Part shown: one piece after another, positions 17,721 through 26,212 of the stretch
Numbering within the stretch: position 1 is the stretch's first letter
Layout of the letters: each line of letters begins with the position of its first letter
NCBI GenBank assembly: GCA_030148425.1
Contig: JASBTM010000014.1
Coordinates: 248,001-312,000 of the forward strand
Direction: 5' to 3'
Length of the DNA stretch: 64,000 nt
Source of the DNA: Hyphomicrobium sp.
Lineage (GTDB): Bacteria; Pseudomonadota; Alphaproteobacteria; Rhizobiales; Hyphomicrobiaceae
Translations under genes and position numbers: made by a program
Notes under the pieces: generated by a model
Told to the model about the DNA's origin: nothing
Seen by the model: only the letters and a program-made list of their open reading frames with translations
The model's database searches: none

Positions 17721-19796
17721 ATGGGTTCCGTGAACAGGGTATTCGCTGAGGCGACACGAACCGAGATGCTGCAATTCCTGACGCGGCTAGGCGCAAACGC
17801 CGGTATTTCTGCACGCGCTTCTCTTCCCGCATTGCTTTTCGGACTTCGGATGTGGGTGTCCGTTTGCCTCGCTCTCTACGTGGCATTCAAGCTCGAACTT
17901 AACAACGCGTATTGGGCCGGCACCACTGCCGCGCTCATGTGTCAGCCTCATCTCGGTGCATCGCTGCGCAAGGGATGGTTTCGCATGCTCGGAACCATTA
18001 TCGGCGCAGTCATGATCGTCGCGCTCACGGCCTTATTCCCCCAGGATCGAGCGGCATTTCTTCTGTCGCTTGCACTGTGGTGTTCTGCATGCGCGCTGGT
18101 CGCGACGTTGTTGCGGAACTTTGCATCGTACTCGGCCGCGCTGGCAGGTTTCACGGCGGCGATCATCGCAACAGACCAGCTCGGCTCAGTCGGAGGATTG
18201 AACGGCGATGCCTTCATGCTCGCGATATTCCGGACAAGCGAGATCATCATCGGCATCGTGTGTGCCGGCGTCGTCCTAGCCGCAACGGATTTCGGAGGAG
18301 CACGGAGACGTCTCGCCGCGTTGCTGGCTGATCTGACGACCGATATTGCGAATGGCCTGACTGCGACATTGCAAGCTGGGCCGGACAATTTTTCTTCACA
18401 GCCCATTCGCCGCGACCTTACTCGCCGCGTCATCGCGCTGGATCCCGTTATCGACGAAGCCATCGGAGAATCCGCGGGCATTCGGTATCATTCCTCGATA
18501 TTGCGCGCGACCGTCGACGGCTTGTTCTCGGCGCTGGCCTCATGGCGCGGACTCGCAACCCGGCTCACGAGCATGGATCGCGCCTCTGCTCGTAATGAAG
18601 CCGACGCGATCCTTGCCAAGATCCCCGCCGTGCTTCGCGAACCGCAGCAGCAAGACGAGCCTGGGCGCTGGATGTCCGATCCCGTCCGATTGCGGAATAG
18701 CTATGAATCGATGGCCCAAACGCTGGCGGAGGAAAAGGTCACCTCGCCGTCGACGAGATTGATCACGGATCAGACTGCCAAAGCGTTCTCCGGCATAGCC
18801 CGATCTCTCGATGGATTGGCGCTGCTTTTGGCCGATCCGCTCCGCCCCAAGGCGGACACGCGCCGGCTGCACGTCGCGGTTCCCGATTGGCTACCGGGCA
18901 TCATCAATGCCGCACGTGCATTCGTCGCCATTGTTGCGGTCGAGATCTTCTGGATCGTGACGGCCTGGCCGAGCGGGAGCGCGGCCATAACCTGGGTTGC
19001 GATCTCGGTCATTCTGTTCGCTCCGAGGGCCGACGAAGCTTATTCGTTTGCGCTCCTATTCATGATGGGATGTGTGGTCAGCGCGGTGATCGCGTCGGTC
19101 TTTGCATTTGCGATACTGCCCCAAGTCGTGACGTTCCCCGCCTTTTGCGCAGTTCTCGGGCTCTATCTCGTTCCTGCCGGCGCTCTCATGGTGCGGTGGC
19201 AATCGGTCTTCGTCATCGCGCTCGTCGCGAACTTCTTGCCCCTCCTCGCCCCCGCCAATGAGATGACGTACGATACCGTGCAATTCTACAATAATGCGCT
19301 TGCGATCTTGGTGGGCACCGGAACCGCCGCATTCTTCTTCCGGGTCCTGCCTCCTCTATCACCCGCTACGCGCACCCGAAGATTGCTGACGTTGACACTT
19401 CGCGATCTCCGGCGCCTGGCGCAAATTCCGCACGCTATCAACCTGGAGGATTGGGATGCTCACCTTTACGCTCGTCTCGTCGTCATGCCGCCCTCGGCCG
19501 AACCGTTAGAACGGGCGCAGCTTCTCGCCGCCCTTTCGGTCGGAGAGGAGATCATTCAGCTTCGCTGGTTTGCGCACGAATTCGAGGCAAACGAAGATGT
19601 CGATCAGGCGCTCGAAGGCTTGTTGCGGGGAGACTTGGCAACGACACAGCAACAACTCTCCGCGCTCGATGAGCGGCTTGCTTCGATGCCGAGCGAGGGC
19701 GGGAGCGACGAGACCATTCTGCGCGCCCGAAGCAACATTCTCGCCATATCCGAAGCGCTGACCCGACACGCTTCTTATTTTGGTTCGACGCCATGA
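17721..19796 (+). CDS. FUSC-family inner-membrane efflux protein (AaeB-like)
   Basis: About 691 residues. Two sets of membrane helices, each followed by a soluble domain, give the FUSC (fusaric acid resistance / AaeB / YccS) layout; FKLELNNAYWAGTTAALMCQ near residue 57 is typical. AaeB-type pumps export aromatic carboxylic acids with a periplasmic adaptor. The start is uncertain: the frame opens at TTG 17649 and has an ATG at 17721 and others within 50 bases, none with a strong ribosome site. The stop overlaps the DUF1656 gene by four bases, and the adaptor gene follows, a complete three-gene efflux operon. Confidence 0.85.
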   Translation: MGSVNRVFAEATRTEMLQFLTRLGANAGISARASLPALLFGLRMWVSVCLALYVAFKLELNNAYWAGTTAALMCQPHLGASLRKGWFRMLGTIIGAVMIVALTALFPQDRAAFLLSLALWCSACALVATLLRNFASYSAALAGFTAAIIATDQLGSVGGLNGDAFMLAIFRTSEIIIGIVCAGVVLAATDFGGARRRLAALLADLTTDIANGLTATLQAGPDNFSSQPIRRDLTRRVIALDPVIDEAIGESAGIRYHSSILRATVDGLFSALASWRGLATRLTSMDRASARNEADAILAKIPAVLREPQQQDEPGRWMSDPVRLRNSYESMAQTLAEEKVTSPSTRLITDQTAKAFSGIARSLDGLALLLADPLRPKADTRRLHVAVPDWLPGIINAARAFVAIVAVEIFWIVTAWPSGSAAITWVAISVILFAPRADEAYSFALLFMMGCVVSAVIASVFAFAILPQVVTFPAFCAVLGLYLVPAGALMVRWQSVFVIALVANFLPLLAPANEMTYDTVQFYNNALAILVGTGTAAFFFRVLPPLSPATRTRRLLTLTLRDLRRLAQIPHAINLEDWDAHLYARLVVMPPSAEPLERAQLLAALSVGEEIIQLRWFAHEFEANEDVDQALEGLLRGDLATTQQQLSALDERLASMPSEGGSDETILRARSNILAISEALTRHASYFGSTP

Positions 19797-19996
19797 AATT
19801 CACTGAGATCGACATTCTCGGGGTCTACGTGGCGCCGATTTCCATCATGATGGTCGCAGCGTGGTTCGTGACCATTTTTATCCGAAGGCTCGCGGTCAAA
19901 TACAAACTTCTCCGCTATGCTTGGCATCCCGCTCTTTTCGTATTTGCAATCTACATGATCGTCCTGTCGTCCATGGTACTAATCACGGCTCGGTAA
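19793..19996 (+). CDS. DUF1656 small membrane protein (AaeX-like)
   Basis: 67 residues with two membrane helices (VAPISIMMVAAWFVTIFI and ALFVFAIYMIVLSSMVLI). It opens KFTEIDILGVYVAP, the DUF1656 signature. AaeX-like proteins accompany FUSC pumps and their adaptors; their function is unsettled. ATGA overlap with the pump gene, adaptor gene seven bases after the stop. Confidence 0.88.
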   Translation: MKFTEIDILGVYVAPISIMMVAAWFVTIFIRRLAVKYKLLRYAWHPALFVFAIYMIVLSSMVLITAR

Positions 19997-20003
19997 AATT
20001 CAA

Positions 20004-21158
20004 ATGGCAAACATGAACCCGGAATTGAAAGGCGACGTCGCGGACAGGAATGAACCCGCTCCGTTTCCGCGTGCAAAGCCTCAGACAGCTGTCGCACGCA
20101 ACTGGCAATTCCACCTCGTGCCGCTGTTGGTCACATTGATTGCCGTAGTCGTTGCGTTGCCGCTAAGCTGGGCGATGTGGAACGCCTACATGGACACTCC
20201 GTGGACGCGCGACGGAACGGTGCGCGCCTATGTGGTATCGGTCGCCCCGGAAGTCTCCGGCAGGATCGTCAAGCTTCCCATTACCGACAACCAGTTCGTC
20301 CACAAAGGCGACCTGCTCATGGTCATAGATCCGACCAACTATCAGATCGCGGTCGATATGGCCAAAGCTGCCGTCGAACAAGCACAGGCGAACATTCAGA
20401 ACGTCGATAGCGGAGTGGCGGTTCAAGAAGCGCAAATTGCAGCAAGCGCCGCGCAGGTGGAGGATGCTCAAGCCGCGCTGGCGTTCGCGAAACAGCAAGC
20501 CGCCCGATATGCCGATCTCGCGACCCAGCAGGTCGGAAGCGTTCAGATGGCAGAACAAACTGCGGCGGCTCTTCGGCAGGCCCAAGCGACCCTTAAGACT
20601 TCCGAAGCGACACGAACGGTTGCTCAGCGCCAGATCGATTCTCTCAAGGCGCAACGAGGCAGCGCAGTGGCGGCTTTGGCGCAGGCTAACGCCGCGCTCG
20701 ATCAAGCGCGCGCCAACTTCAAGCGCGTCGAAATTCATGCGCCGGTCAATGGCTGGATAACCAATCTCCTCGCACAGCTCGGCGATTTCGCGACAACGGG
20801 CCAAAGCGAAATCACGATGATCGACGCCGATTCCTTCTGGATCGACGCTTACTTCACCGAGACGGCGCTCGGGTCCATCCGGCAGGGCGATCCAGCCAAG
20901 GTCAAGCTGATGGGACGCAGCGATATCATCACAGGCCGCGTTGGAAGCATTGCGCGCGGCATCAACGTTTCTAACGCTCAGCCAGGGTCGCAAGGGCTAG
21001 CGACGGTCAATCCCATCTTCACGTGGGTGCGCCTCGCCCAGCGGGTACCGGTTCGGATCGACGTCGAGCATGTGCCGGAGGGCATCGAGCTGGTTGCGGG
21101 GATGACGGCGACTGTTCAGATCGACGCGCCGCCGAATGACCGATCGCAAAAGCGCTGA
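20004..21158 (+). CDS. HlyD-family periplasmic adaptor (AaeA/EmrA-like)
   Basis: 384 residues. One N-terminal membrane helix (HLVPLLVTLIAVVVALPLSW), then biotinyl-lipoyl half-motifs (APEVSGRIVKLPITDNQFVH and IHAPVNGWITNLLAQLGDFA) flanking an Ala/Gln-rich coiled coil of ~130 residues, then a beta-barrel. It should link the FUSC pump to an outer-membrane channel, which is not encoded nearby. The gene ends inside an inverted repeat shared with the converging Lrp gene. Confidence 0.9.
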   Translation: MANMNPELKGDVADRNEPAPFPRAKPQTAVARNWQFHLVPLLVTLIAVVVALPLSWAMWNAYMDTPWTRDGTVRAYVVSVAPEVSGRIVKLPITDNQFVHKGDLLMVIDPTNYQIAVDMAKAAVEQAQANIQNVDSGVAVQEAQIAASAAQVEDAQAALAFAKQQAARYADLATQQVGSVQMAEQTAAALRQAQATLKTSEATRTVAQRQIDSLKAQRGSAVAALAQANAALDQARANFKRVEIHAPVNGWITNLLAQLGDFATTGQSEITMIDADSFWIDAYFTETALGSIRQGDPAKVKLMGRSDIITGRVGSIARGINVSNAQPGSQGLATVNPIFTWVRLAQRVPVRIDVEHVPEGIELVAGMTATVQIDAPPNDRSQKR

Positions 21159-21178
21159 TTCCAGCCGCTTTAGCGCTT
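21150..21178. terminator. Inverted repeat between converging genes
   Basis: AAGCGCT and AGCGCTT form a perfect 7-bp stem around a 15-base loop that contains the adaptor's stop codon. It lies between the ends of the efflux operon and the Lrp gene. It lacks a T-run, so terminator activity is a guess. Confidence 0.4.
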
Positions 21179-21182
21179 CGCG

Positions 21183-22190
21183 TCACACCTTCCTAGTGAC
21201 GGCTACGTCTTCGTCACGGATTGGCGTCAGACGCTTGTAAAAGAGCTTGCTATAGATCGAGATTTCGAGACGACCCACGCCGGGAAGCGAGCGAACGTTT
21301 TGATCGATGACATCGAGCAGTTCGCGATCCGTCCGGCAGATGAACTCGGTTAGGATATCGAAGCGGCCGGCGCAGAGCGCGATATAGGTCGTATTCGAGA
21401 GGGCCGCCAGCCGGTCGGCGACATCCATCGCGCGATATCCCGCTGCGACGTTGATCGCGACCCACGCCATGGAGTGAAATTCGAGGCTCATCGGGTTGAT
21501 CAACGCAACCACACTAACGGTGCCGGTATCGCTCAAATACTTGAAGCGCAGCCGCACTTGCCCTTCGGAGATGCCTAGCTCTTCGGCAATCTGCAAAAAC
21601 GGTTTACGACCCTCTTTGCTCAGCGAGCGAATGATGCGAACGTCTACGGCATCGATCTCGCGCGGTTGGATACCGTTTCCCTGTCCGACTTTGTTCTGCG
21701 CGGCGGCGAAATGCGCCAACTGATAGTGCAAACTTAGGTAAGGCATCGTCTCGATGGATTCGACGCCGTCTATTTTGCCTACGTCACGCTCGATCGTCGC
21801 TTGTAACTCATCGCGATCCCGGCAAAGCAACTCCGCGAATAGGGAGTAACGGGACGCCGACACCACGACATAGTCGATCGCCGACACCTTCTGCAATTCC
21901 TGCGCGATCTCGGTGGCCGGACGGTCGGGCCTCGTCTTGATTCCCAAAAGTGCAGAAGCGCCGTAACCGAGAACCGTCGGGTCGGTCACCGCGGTGATGT
22001 GCATCACGTCCCGCTCGATGAGGTCGAGCACGCGAGAGCGGGCGGTTTTCTCGGTGACGCCGATCTCTCGCGCAATATGCGAGAAGGGCATTCGCCCGTC
22101 GGTCTGAAGCAGCGAGACGATTCTGCGATCCAGATCGTCCAACGATGCGACGAGCCGGAGATAATCCGGCGTCGTCAAATCCCAATTCAT
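21183..22190 (-). CDS. Tandem double Lrp/AsnC-family regulator
   Basis: 335 residues made of two complete Lrp/AsnC modules in one chain. Module 1 (residues ~16-160) has LDDLDRRIVSLLQTDGRMPF and a helix-turn-helix; module 2 (~178-325) has VDVRIIRSLSKEGRKPFLQ and a second one. Each is followed by a RAM ligand-binding domain. Normal Lrp proteins have ~150 residues and pair as dimers, so this is a covalent pseudo-dimer with two non-identical DNA-binding and sensing halves. No metabolic gene is adjacent; it converges on the efflux operon. Confidence 0.87.
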   Translation of the reverse strand: MNWDLTTPDYLRLVASLDDLDRRIVSLLQTDGRMPFSHIAREIGVTEKTARSRVLDLIERDVMHITAVTDPTVLGYGASALLGIKTRPDRPATEIAQELQKVSAIDYVVVSASRYSLFAELLCRDRDELQATIERDVGKIDGVESIETMPYLSLHYQLAHFAAAQNKVGQGNGIQPREIDAVDVRIIRSLSKEGRKPFLQIAEELGISEGQVRLRFKYLSDTGTVSVVALINPMSLEFHSMAWVAINVAAGYRAMDVADRLAALSNTTYIALCAGRFDILTEFICRTDRELLDVIDQNVRSLPGVGRLEISIYSKLFYKRLTPIRDEDVAVTRKV

Positions 22191-22492
22191 TTATCCTCCC
22201 CGTCGCGGCACACGCGCCTTTTCAGCCAATCCGCGATCGGGAAATGGAGCAAGGCGGGAATGAGAAATTCATCCCGTCGGCACGCACAAAATACGAATTA
22301 CAATCATTGAAAGAGCAATTGCCGCGAGTTGCGGCTTCGCACATGGTTCTACCGTAAAAGTATATATTCTCCAAGTAGATGAGTTGCGCCAGGAATGAGT
22401 GACCTGCTATCGGGGCGATGATTGCCGAGGTCGCGCTCGCCGACAAGCTTAGTTTTTCCACGGGGTATTCGCGCAGTCGGCGAAGCACCGAT
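22191..22492. other. Intergenic region between Lrp and SDR genes
   Basis: About 300 bp. The middle (22280-22380) is AT-rich and likely holds the Lrp gene's promoter. I see no convincing gene or hairpin. Confidence 0.4.
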
Positions 22493-23473
22493 TTATGCGC
22501 TGTATCCGCCAATGACAGGAAGTATTTCGCCGGTGATGTAGCTCGAGCAGCAGGGTGCGGCCATGAAAACGAAGGCCGGCGCGATTTCTTCCGGCTGCGC
22601 AGCGCGACCCATTGCCGAGGTCGAACCAAATTTCACAACATCCTCCGCGGGGCGATCCGCCGGGTTGAGGGGCGTCCATACTGGGCCGGGCGCGATTGCG
22701 TTGACCCGTATTCCCCGCTCGATCAGCTGCGAAGACAAAGACCGGGTGAAAGCGTGAATGCCGCCCTTGGTCATCGAGTAATCTAGAAGTTCCTTGCTTC
22801 CCTCAATACCCGTAACCGATCCAGTCATGATGATAGAGGAACCGGGTTTCATGTGGGGAATGGCGGCGCGCGCCATGAAGAAATAGCCGTAAAGATTGGT
22901 CTTCAGCGTTCGGTCGAAATGCTCGTCCGTCAGGTCGACGATATCGGACGTGTGCTCCTGGAACGCGGCGTTATTGACGAGAATGTCCAACTTACCAAGC
23001 TTGTCGACAGTAGTGCGCACCGAAGCTTCGCAAAAAGCGGATTTCGAGACATCGCCTTCAATCAAGATGCATTGGCGGCCTTCCTTTTCTACCGCAGCCT
23101 TTGTCGTGAGAGCATCGTCTCGCGATTCCAAAAAGCAGATGGCGACGTCCGCACCTTCTCTGGCGAAAAGAACCGCGACGGCGCGACCGATGCCAGAATC
23201 TCCGCCCGTAATCAAAGCGACCTTATCCTGCAATTTATGCGAGCCCTCATAGTCCGGCGCGTCATACATGGGGGCCAGTTGAAGCTCAGCTTCGTTCCCC
23301 GATTTTTTCTGATGCTGAGCCGGAAACTCGGAGGGGTATTCGCGCACACCGGCCTGCATCGGCTTCTTCGATTCCCGTGTCTCATTTTTATGGTGCGCGT
23401 CGATGCGATCTACCTCCATCTGAATATCGCGGCCCTGTTCTGCCGCATCTCGCGTGCTGGATTGTGCTGCCAT
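22493..23473 (-). CDS. SDR-family oxidoreductase with hydrophilic N-terminal extension
   Basis: About 326 residues. A charged, probably disordered N-terminus (~70 residues) precedes a classical short-chain dehydrogenase: cofactor motif TGGDSGIGRA, NNAA, catalytic Tyr-x3-Lys in YSMTKGG and PGPVWTPL. This long-tailed type (YhdG/YhxC-like) often belongs to general stress regulons in Hyphomicrobiales. The frame opens 18 codons earlier, but AGGAG stands seven bases before this ATG. Substrate unknown. Confidence 0.88.
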   Translation of the reverse strand: MAAQSSTRDAAEQGRDIQMEVDRIDAHHKNETRESKKPMQAGVREYPSEFPAQHQKKSGNEAELQLAPMYDAPDYEGSHKLQDKVALITGGDSGIGRAVAVLFAREGADVAICFLESRDDALTTKAAVEKEGRQCILIEGDVSKSAFCEASVRTTVDKLGKLDILVNNAAFQEHTSDIVDLTDEHFDRTLKTNLYGYFFMARAAIPHMKPGSSIIMTGSVTGIEGSKELLDYSMTKGGIHAFTRSLSSQLIERGIRVNAIAPGPVWTPLNPADRPAEDVVKFGSTSAMGRAAQPEEIAPAFVFMAAPCCSSYITGEILPVIGGYSA

Positions 23474-23730
23474 ATCTATCTCCTGCGGAGGCGCACGCTG
23501 ACGCCTTGGAACTCTTCGTTCGATCAACGGAACGGATGATGGTGGGTTCCACGAGGGATTCGCGCGGCGTGCGTTGCGAATTTCCGATGCCGAGAACGAG
23601 GCGCCGTCTTCGCTATAAATATTCGCGTTTCATGTTCTGCGGTTCAGATTGGTCCGCAATTGCCGTTTGCCGGCCGGCGGTTTAAAGAAGTGCGTCAGGG
23701 TAATGAAAATTTACTATGGAGAGACTTGCG

Positions 23731-24270
23731 ATGACGGACATTATCTTCAAGGCGGGCGAAGCGACCGTGCTCGCCGCTGAAGGACAATATACCGATGCCA
23801 TGCCGGAAGTTCTGATCGGCTCGGTGGCAGGGCCAGTGGGGCACGCCTTCGCCAGCATGATGGGGCAATCAGCAGGCCATACGCGCTTTTTTGCCATTCG
23901 CGATCTCAACCAGATGGCGCGCCCAGCGACGATGATGACATCGAAGGTTACCATTTCCTCGGACGGTTACATCGAACTGTTCGGCGGCGTGGTGCAGGGC
24001 GCAATCGCCGATGCGGTCGTTGATAGCGTATCGGACGGCGTTATCCCGAAAGAGATCGTCGACGAGATATGTATTGTCGTGACTGTTTGGCTCGATCCGC
24101 GCTGCTCCACGCATGCGGAACTCGACAAGAAGGATCTTTACCGGACCAATTACGAGGCGATGAAACTGGCAATCGCCCGGGCGTTGAAATCGGAGCCCTC
24201 TATCGGCGAGCTGATCAAGAATAGAAAGACCATCAAGCACTACGCTCTCGATGGCGTGGTCGACTACTGA
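23731..24270 (+). CDS. Divergent formaldehyde-activating enzyme homologue (Fae family)
   Basis: About 179 residues aligning with Fae along its length: GEATVLAAEGQYTDAM...EVLIGSVAGPVGHAFASMM, MTSKVTISS, ADAVVDSVSDGVIPKE, YEAMKLAIARAL. Fae joins formaldehyde to tetrahydromethanopterin in methylotrophs. The position of Fae's proposed catalytic His (VAHIDLIIG in Methylorubrum) appears as Met here (DAMPEVLIG) by hand alignment, so this is probably a paralogue of Fae2/Fae3 type with altered or non-catalytic function. GGAGAG before the ATG at 23731 decides the start over the ATG at 23716. It stands alone, converging on tRNA-Asp. Confidence 0.82.
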   Translation: MTDIIFKAGEATVLAAEGQYTDAMPEVLIGSVAGPVGHAFASMMGQSAGHTRFFAIRDLNQMARPATMMTSKVTISSDGYIELFGGVVQGAIADAVVDSVSDGVIPKEIVDEICIVVTVWLDPRCSTHAELDKKDLYRTNYEAMKLAIARALKSEPSIGELIKNRKTIKHYALDGVVDY

Positions 24271-24492
24271 GCTTCATTTGAACCGACCCTCAAGAGCCAG
24301 CGGCGATATAAGCTGCTGGCTTTTGAGATGGCACGCCGTTTCTCCGTCGCGAACGATGGAAGGTGCTGCAGAAGAAAAACGCAAAGCTCGGGAGACGAAA
24401 TTCTCACCGGCGGGTCCGCCCGTTACGGCGAACGCCCGATATCGTTTCAAATCGACCTAGGAAGGTGATCGGATTATTGGCCATTCGAGGAA

Positions 24493-24569
24493 TGGCGCGA
24501 GAGACGGGACTTGAACCCGCGGCCTCCGCCGTGACAGGGCGGCGCTCTAACCAACTGAGCTACTCCCGC
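24493..24569 (-). tRNA. tRNA-Asp (GTC)
   Basis: Reading the minus strand from 24569: acceptor GCGGGAG, D-arm AGCTCAGTTGGTTAGAGC, anticodon loop with GTC in CCCTGTCACGG, T-loop GGTTCAAGTCC, and encoded GCCA at the 3' end. All arms pair. Confidence 0.97.
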
Positions 24570-24884
24570 AATCCAGATGCTCAGCGCATCGATGCGAGCG
24601 GTCGAGATACGTGTTCGCGACGTTCAAGTCAAGCGGCGGATTCACGGAATTTGAGGGCGCTTAGCGCCTCCAAACAATTGAAATTCAGGAGCAAGTGGCA
24701 AAAAACGGACGCCACGCAGTTGGCGACCGGCGGGCGCGGCAAGGTGACCGATTTTGCGACCGAGCCCGGATAGGTTCTCCGCCTGGCTTGAAAGTTCTTC
24801 TGCCTTCAACGTGCTCTTTTCGGAGCAGAGGCCCGCCAGCGATGACGGCAAGGCGGCCCCCATTTCCGCACGCCGGAAAAAGAC
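24570..24884. other. Intergenic region, no gene seen
   Basis: About 315 bp between tRNA-Asp and the DUF1993 gene, both on the minus strand. A small hairpin GAGG-GCGCT-T-AGCGC-CTC near 24653-24669 might end the DUF1993 transcript. No convincing open frame. Confidence 0.4.
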
Positions 24885-25391
24885 TCAGGCCCGGCCGAGA
24901 AAGTCGCGTTTGCCGATCTCGATGCCGTTGTGACGCAGGATGTCGTAGGCGGTGGTGCAATGGAAATAGAAGTTCGGGAACGCGACGTGGAGAAGATATT
25001 CCCGACCGCTCATCGTCACCTCTTGGCCGCTAACCTTGAGCGTCAAATCGCGCGTCCCGGAGCCTTCGAGCTGCTCCGGCTTATAGCCAGCGAGGAGCGC
25101 TTGGATCTTCGCGATGCGCTCCTTGAGCTCTGGGAGGGTTGTCTCGACATCGGGAAAGCCCGGGACTTCGACGCCTGCCAGGCGCGCGGGTGCGGCTTTC
25201 GCGAAGTCGGTCGCGAGCTGAACCTGCCGCGTCAGGTTCAGCATGTCCGGATACAGGCGCGATCCTAGAAGCACGGCGAAGTCGATCTTCTTTGCAGCGG
25301 CCTGGCCAGCCGCCTTGTCGAGGACGGTCTCAAGTGCGGTCAGCTGCTTCTGGAACGTCGGAATTGCGATGTCGTACATCGAGACGGACAT
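24885..25391 (-). CDS. DUF1993 domain protein
   Basis: About 168 residues opening SVSMYDIAIPTFQKQL with RLYPDMLNLTRQVQLATDFAK and a C-terminal EYLLHVAFPNFYFHCTTAYDILRHNG, all typical of DUF1993. The family is thought to belong to the DinB/YfiT-like four-helix fold, sometimes metal-binding; no activity is established. The start is the ATG at 25391, 13 codons inside a longer open frame; its ribosome site is weak (AAGAAAG). It lies between two tRNA genes on the same strand. Confidence 0.82.
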   Translation of the reverse strand: MSVSMYDIAIPTFQKQLTALETVLDKAAGQAAAKKIDFAVLLGSRLYPDMLNLTRQVQLATDFAKAAPARLAGVEVPGFPDVETTLPELKERIAKIQALLAGYKPEQLEGSGTRDLTLKVSGQEVTMSGREYLLHVAFPNFYFHCTTAYDILRHNGIEIGKRDFLGRA

Positions 25392-25512
25392 GGTTGTGCT
25401 TTCTTCGCTGGTTGAGAACGGACGGCACACAGATGGGCTAAGAGAACAGGTGTTTCAATAAGACCAGCTCTACGGCCGGTTCGCCGAAGGCACTCGGCTG
25501 GCGCAATTGAGA

Positions 25513-25587
25513 TGGTGGGCGGTGAGAGGGTCGAACTCCCGACATCCTCGGTGTAAACGAGGCGCTCTACCACTGAGCTAACCGCCC
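25513..25587 (-). tRNA. tRNA-Val (TAC)
   Basis: From 25587 on the minus strand: acceptor GGGCGGT, D-arm AGCTCAGTGGTAGAGC, anticodon loop with TAC in CGTTTACACCG, T-loop AGTTCGACCC and encoded ACCA. It lies 96 bases from the hupB terminator side, on the same strand. Confidence 0.97.
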
Positions 25588-25631
25588 GACGCGCCTTTGC
25601 TAATCTTTCCGCAAAAGACTGTCAAAACAAA

Positions 25632-25659
25632 CACGCGCGCCACTTTGGCGGCGCGCGTG
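25632..25659 (-). terminator. Rho-independent terminator of hupB
   Basis: CACGCGCGCC and GGCGCGCGTG form a 10-bp GC-rich stem with an 8-base loop. On the minus strand it is followed by TTTGTTTTG, 25 bp past the hupB stop. Confidence 0.85.
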
Positions 25660-25683
25660 AGAAAGTGTGTTACGGCGTGCGGC

Positions 25684-25962
25684 TTAGTTGATGTTCAGCG
25701 CGTCCTTCAAGCCCTTCGCCGGCGTGAACTTCGGCACGCGCGAGGCCGGAATCTGGATCGTCTTGCCGGTCGCCGGATTGCGGCCTTCGCGCGCCTTACG
25801 GGCAGCGACTTTGAACGTGCCGAAATCGGGGATGCGTACTTCATGGCCGTCCTTCATCGCGGCACGGATATGGGCGAGAACGGCGTCAACGACCCCACTC
25901 GCCTTCTCCTTCGTCAGCTCGCAATCACGGGCAACGGCATCAATCAAATCTTTCTTGCTCAT
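25684..25962 (-). CDS. hupB: HU family DNA-binding protein
   Basis: 92 residues, full length for HU, the nucleoid protein that bends DNA as a dimer. SKKDLIDAVARDCELTKEKA opens the dimerisation helices; the DNA-binding arm signature is FGTFKVAARKAREGRNPATG followed by IPASRVPKFTPAKGLKDAL. The gene follows lon on the same strand, the conserved arrangement of alphaproteobacteria, but has its own terminator. Confidence 0.96.
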   Translation of the reverse strand: MSKKDLIDAVARDCELTKEKASGVVDAVLAHIRAAMKDGHEVRIPDFGTFKVAARKAREGRNPATGKTIQIPASRVPKFTPAKGLKDALNIN

Positions 25963-26151
25963 CTCGTCGTTCCTCTAAATGTGGGAGGTGGGCTTCGGCT
26001 CATGGGCGCAAAGCCCGCGGCGGCCGCATCGGGGGAAGAAGGGCCGCGCATGACGGGTTAGAAGCGCCCAATCGCCCCGCCCGTCAAGCGGAAAAAGCCC
26101 GTGTTTCCGGACAAAAGCGCATCAAAATGCTCAGCGTGTGCAAAAGCAAAA

Positions 26152-26180
26152 TGCCCCCGCACGGAAAAAGTGCGGGGGCA
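26152..26180 (-). terminator. Rho-independent terminator of lon
   Basis: TGCCCCCGCAC and GTGCGGGGGCA form an 11-bp stem around a 7-base loop. On the minus strand the stem is followed by TTTTGCTTTTG, 33 bp past the lon stop. Confidence 0.88.
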
Positions 26181-26212
26181 CATATTTGAGTAAACTTAAC
26201 CGACTGCGACGA

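Noticed and set aside
21183..22190. Double Lrp protein as a fused sirohaem decarboxylase (NirDL/AhbAB)
   Set aside because: Length fits, but the sequence reads as ordinary Lrp with RAM domains and there are no haem d1 genes nearby.
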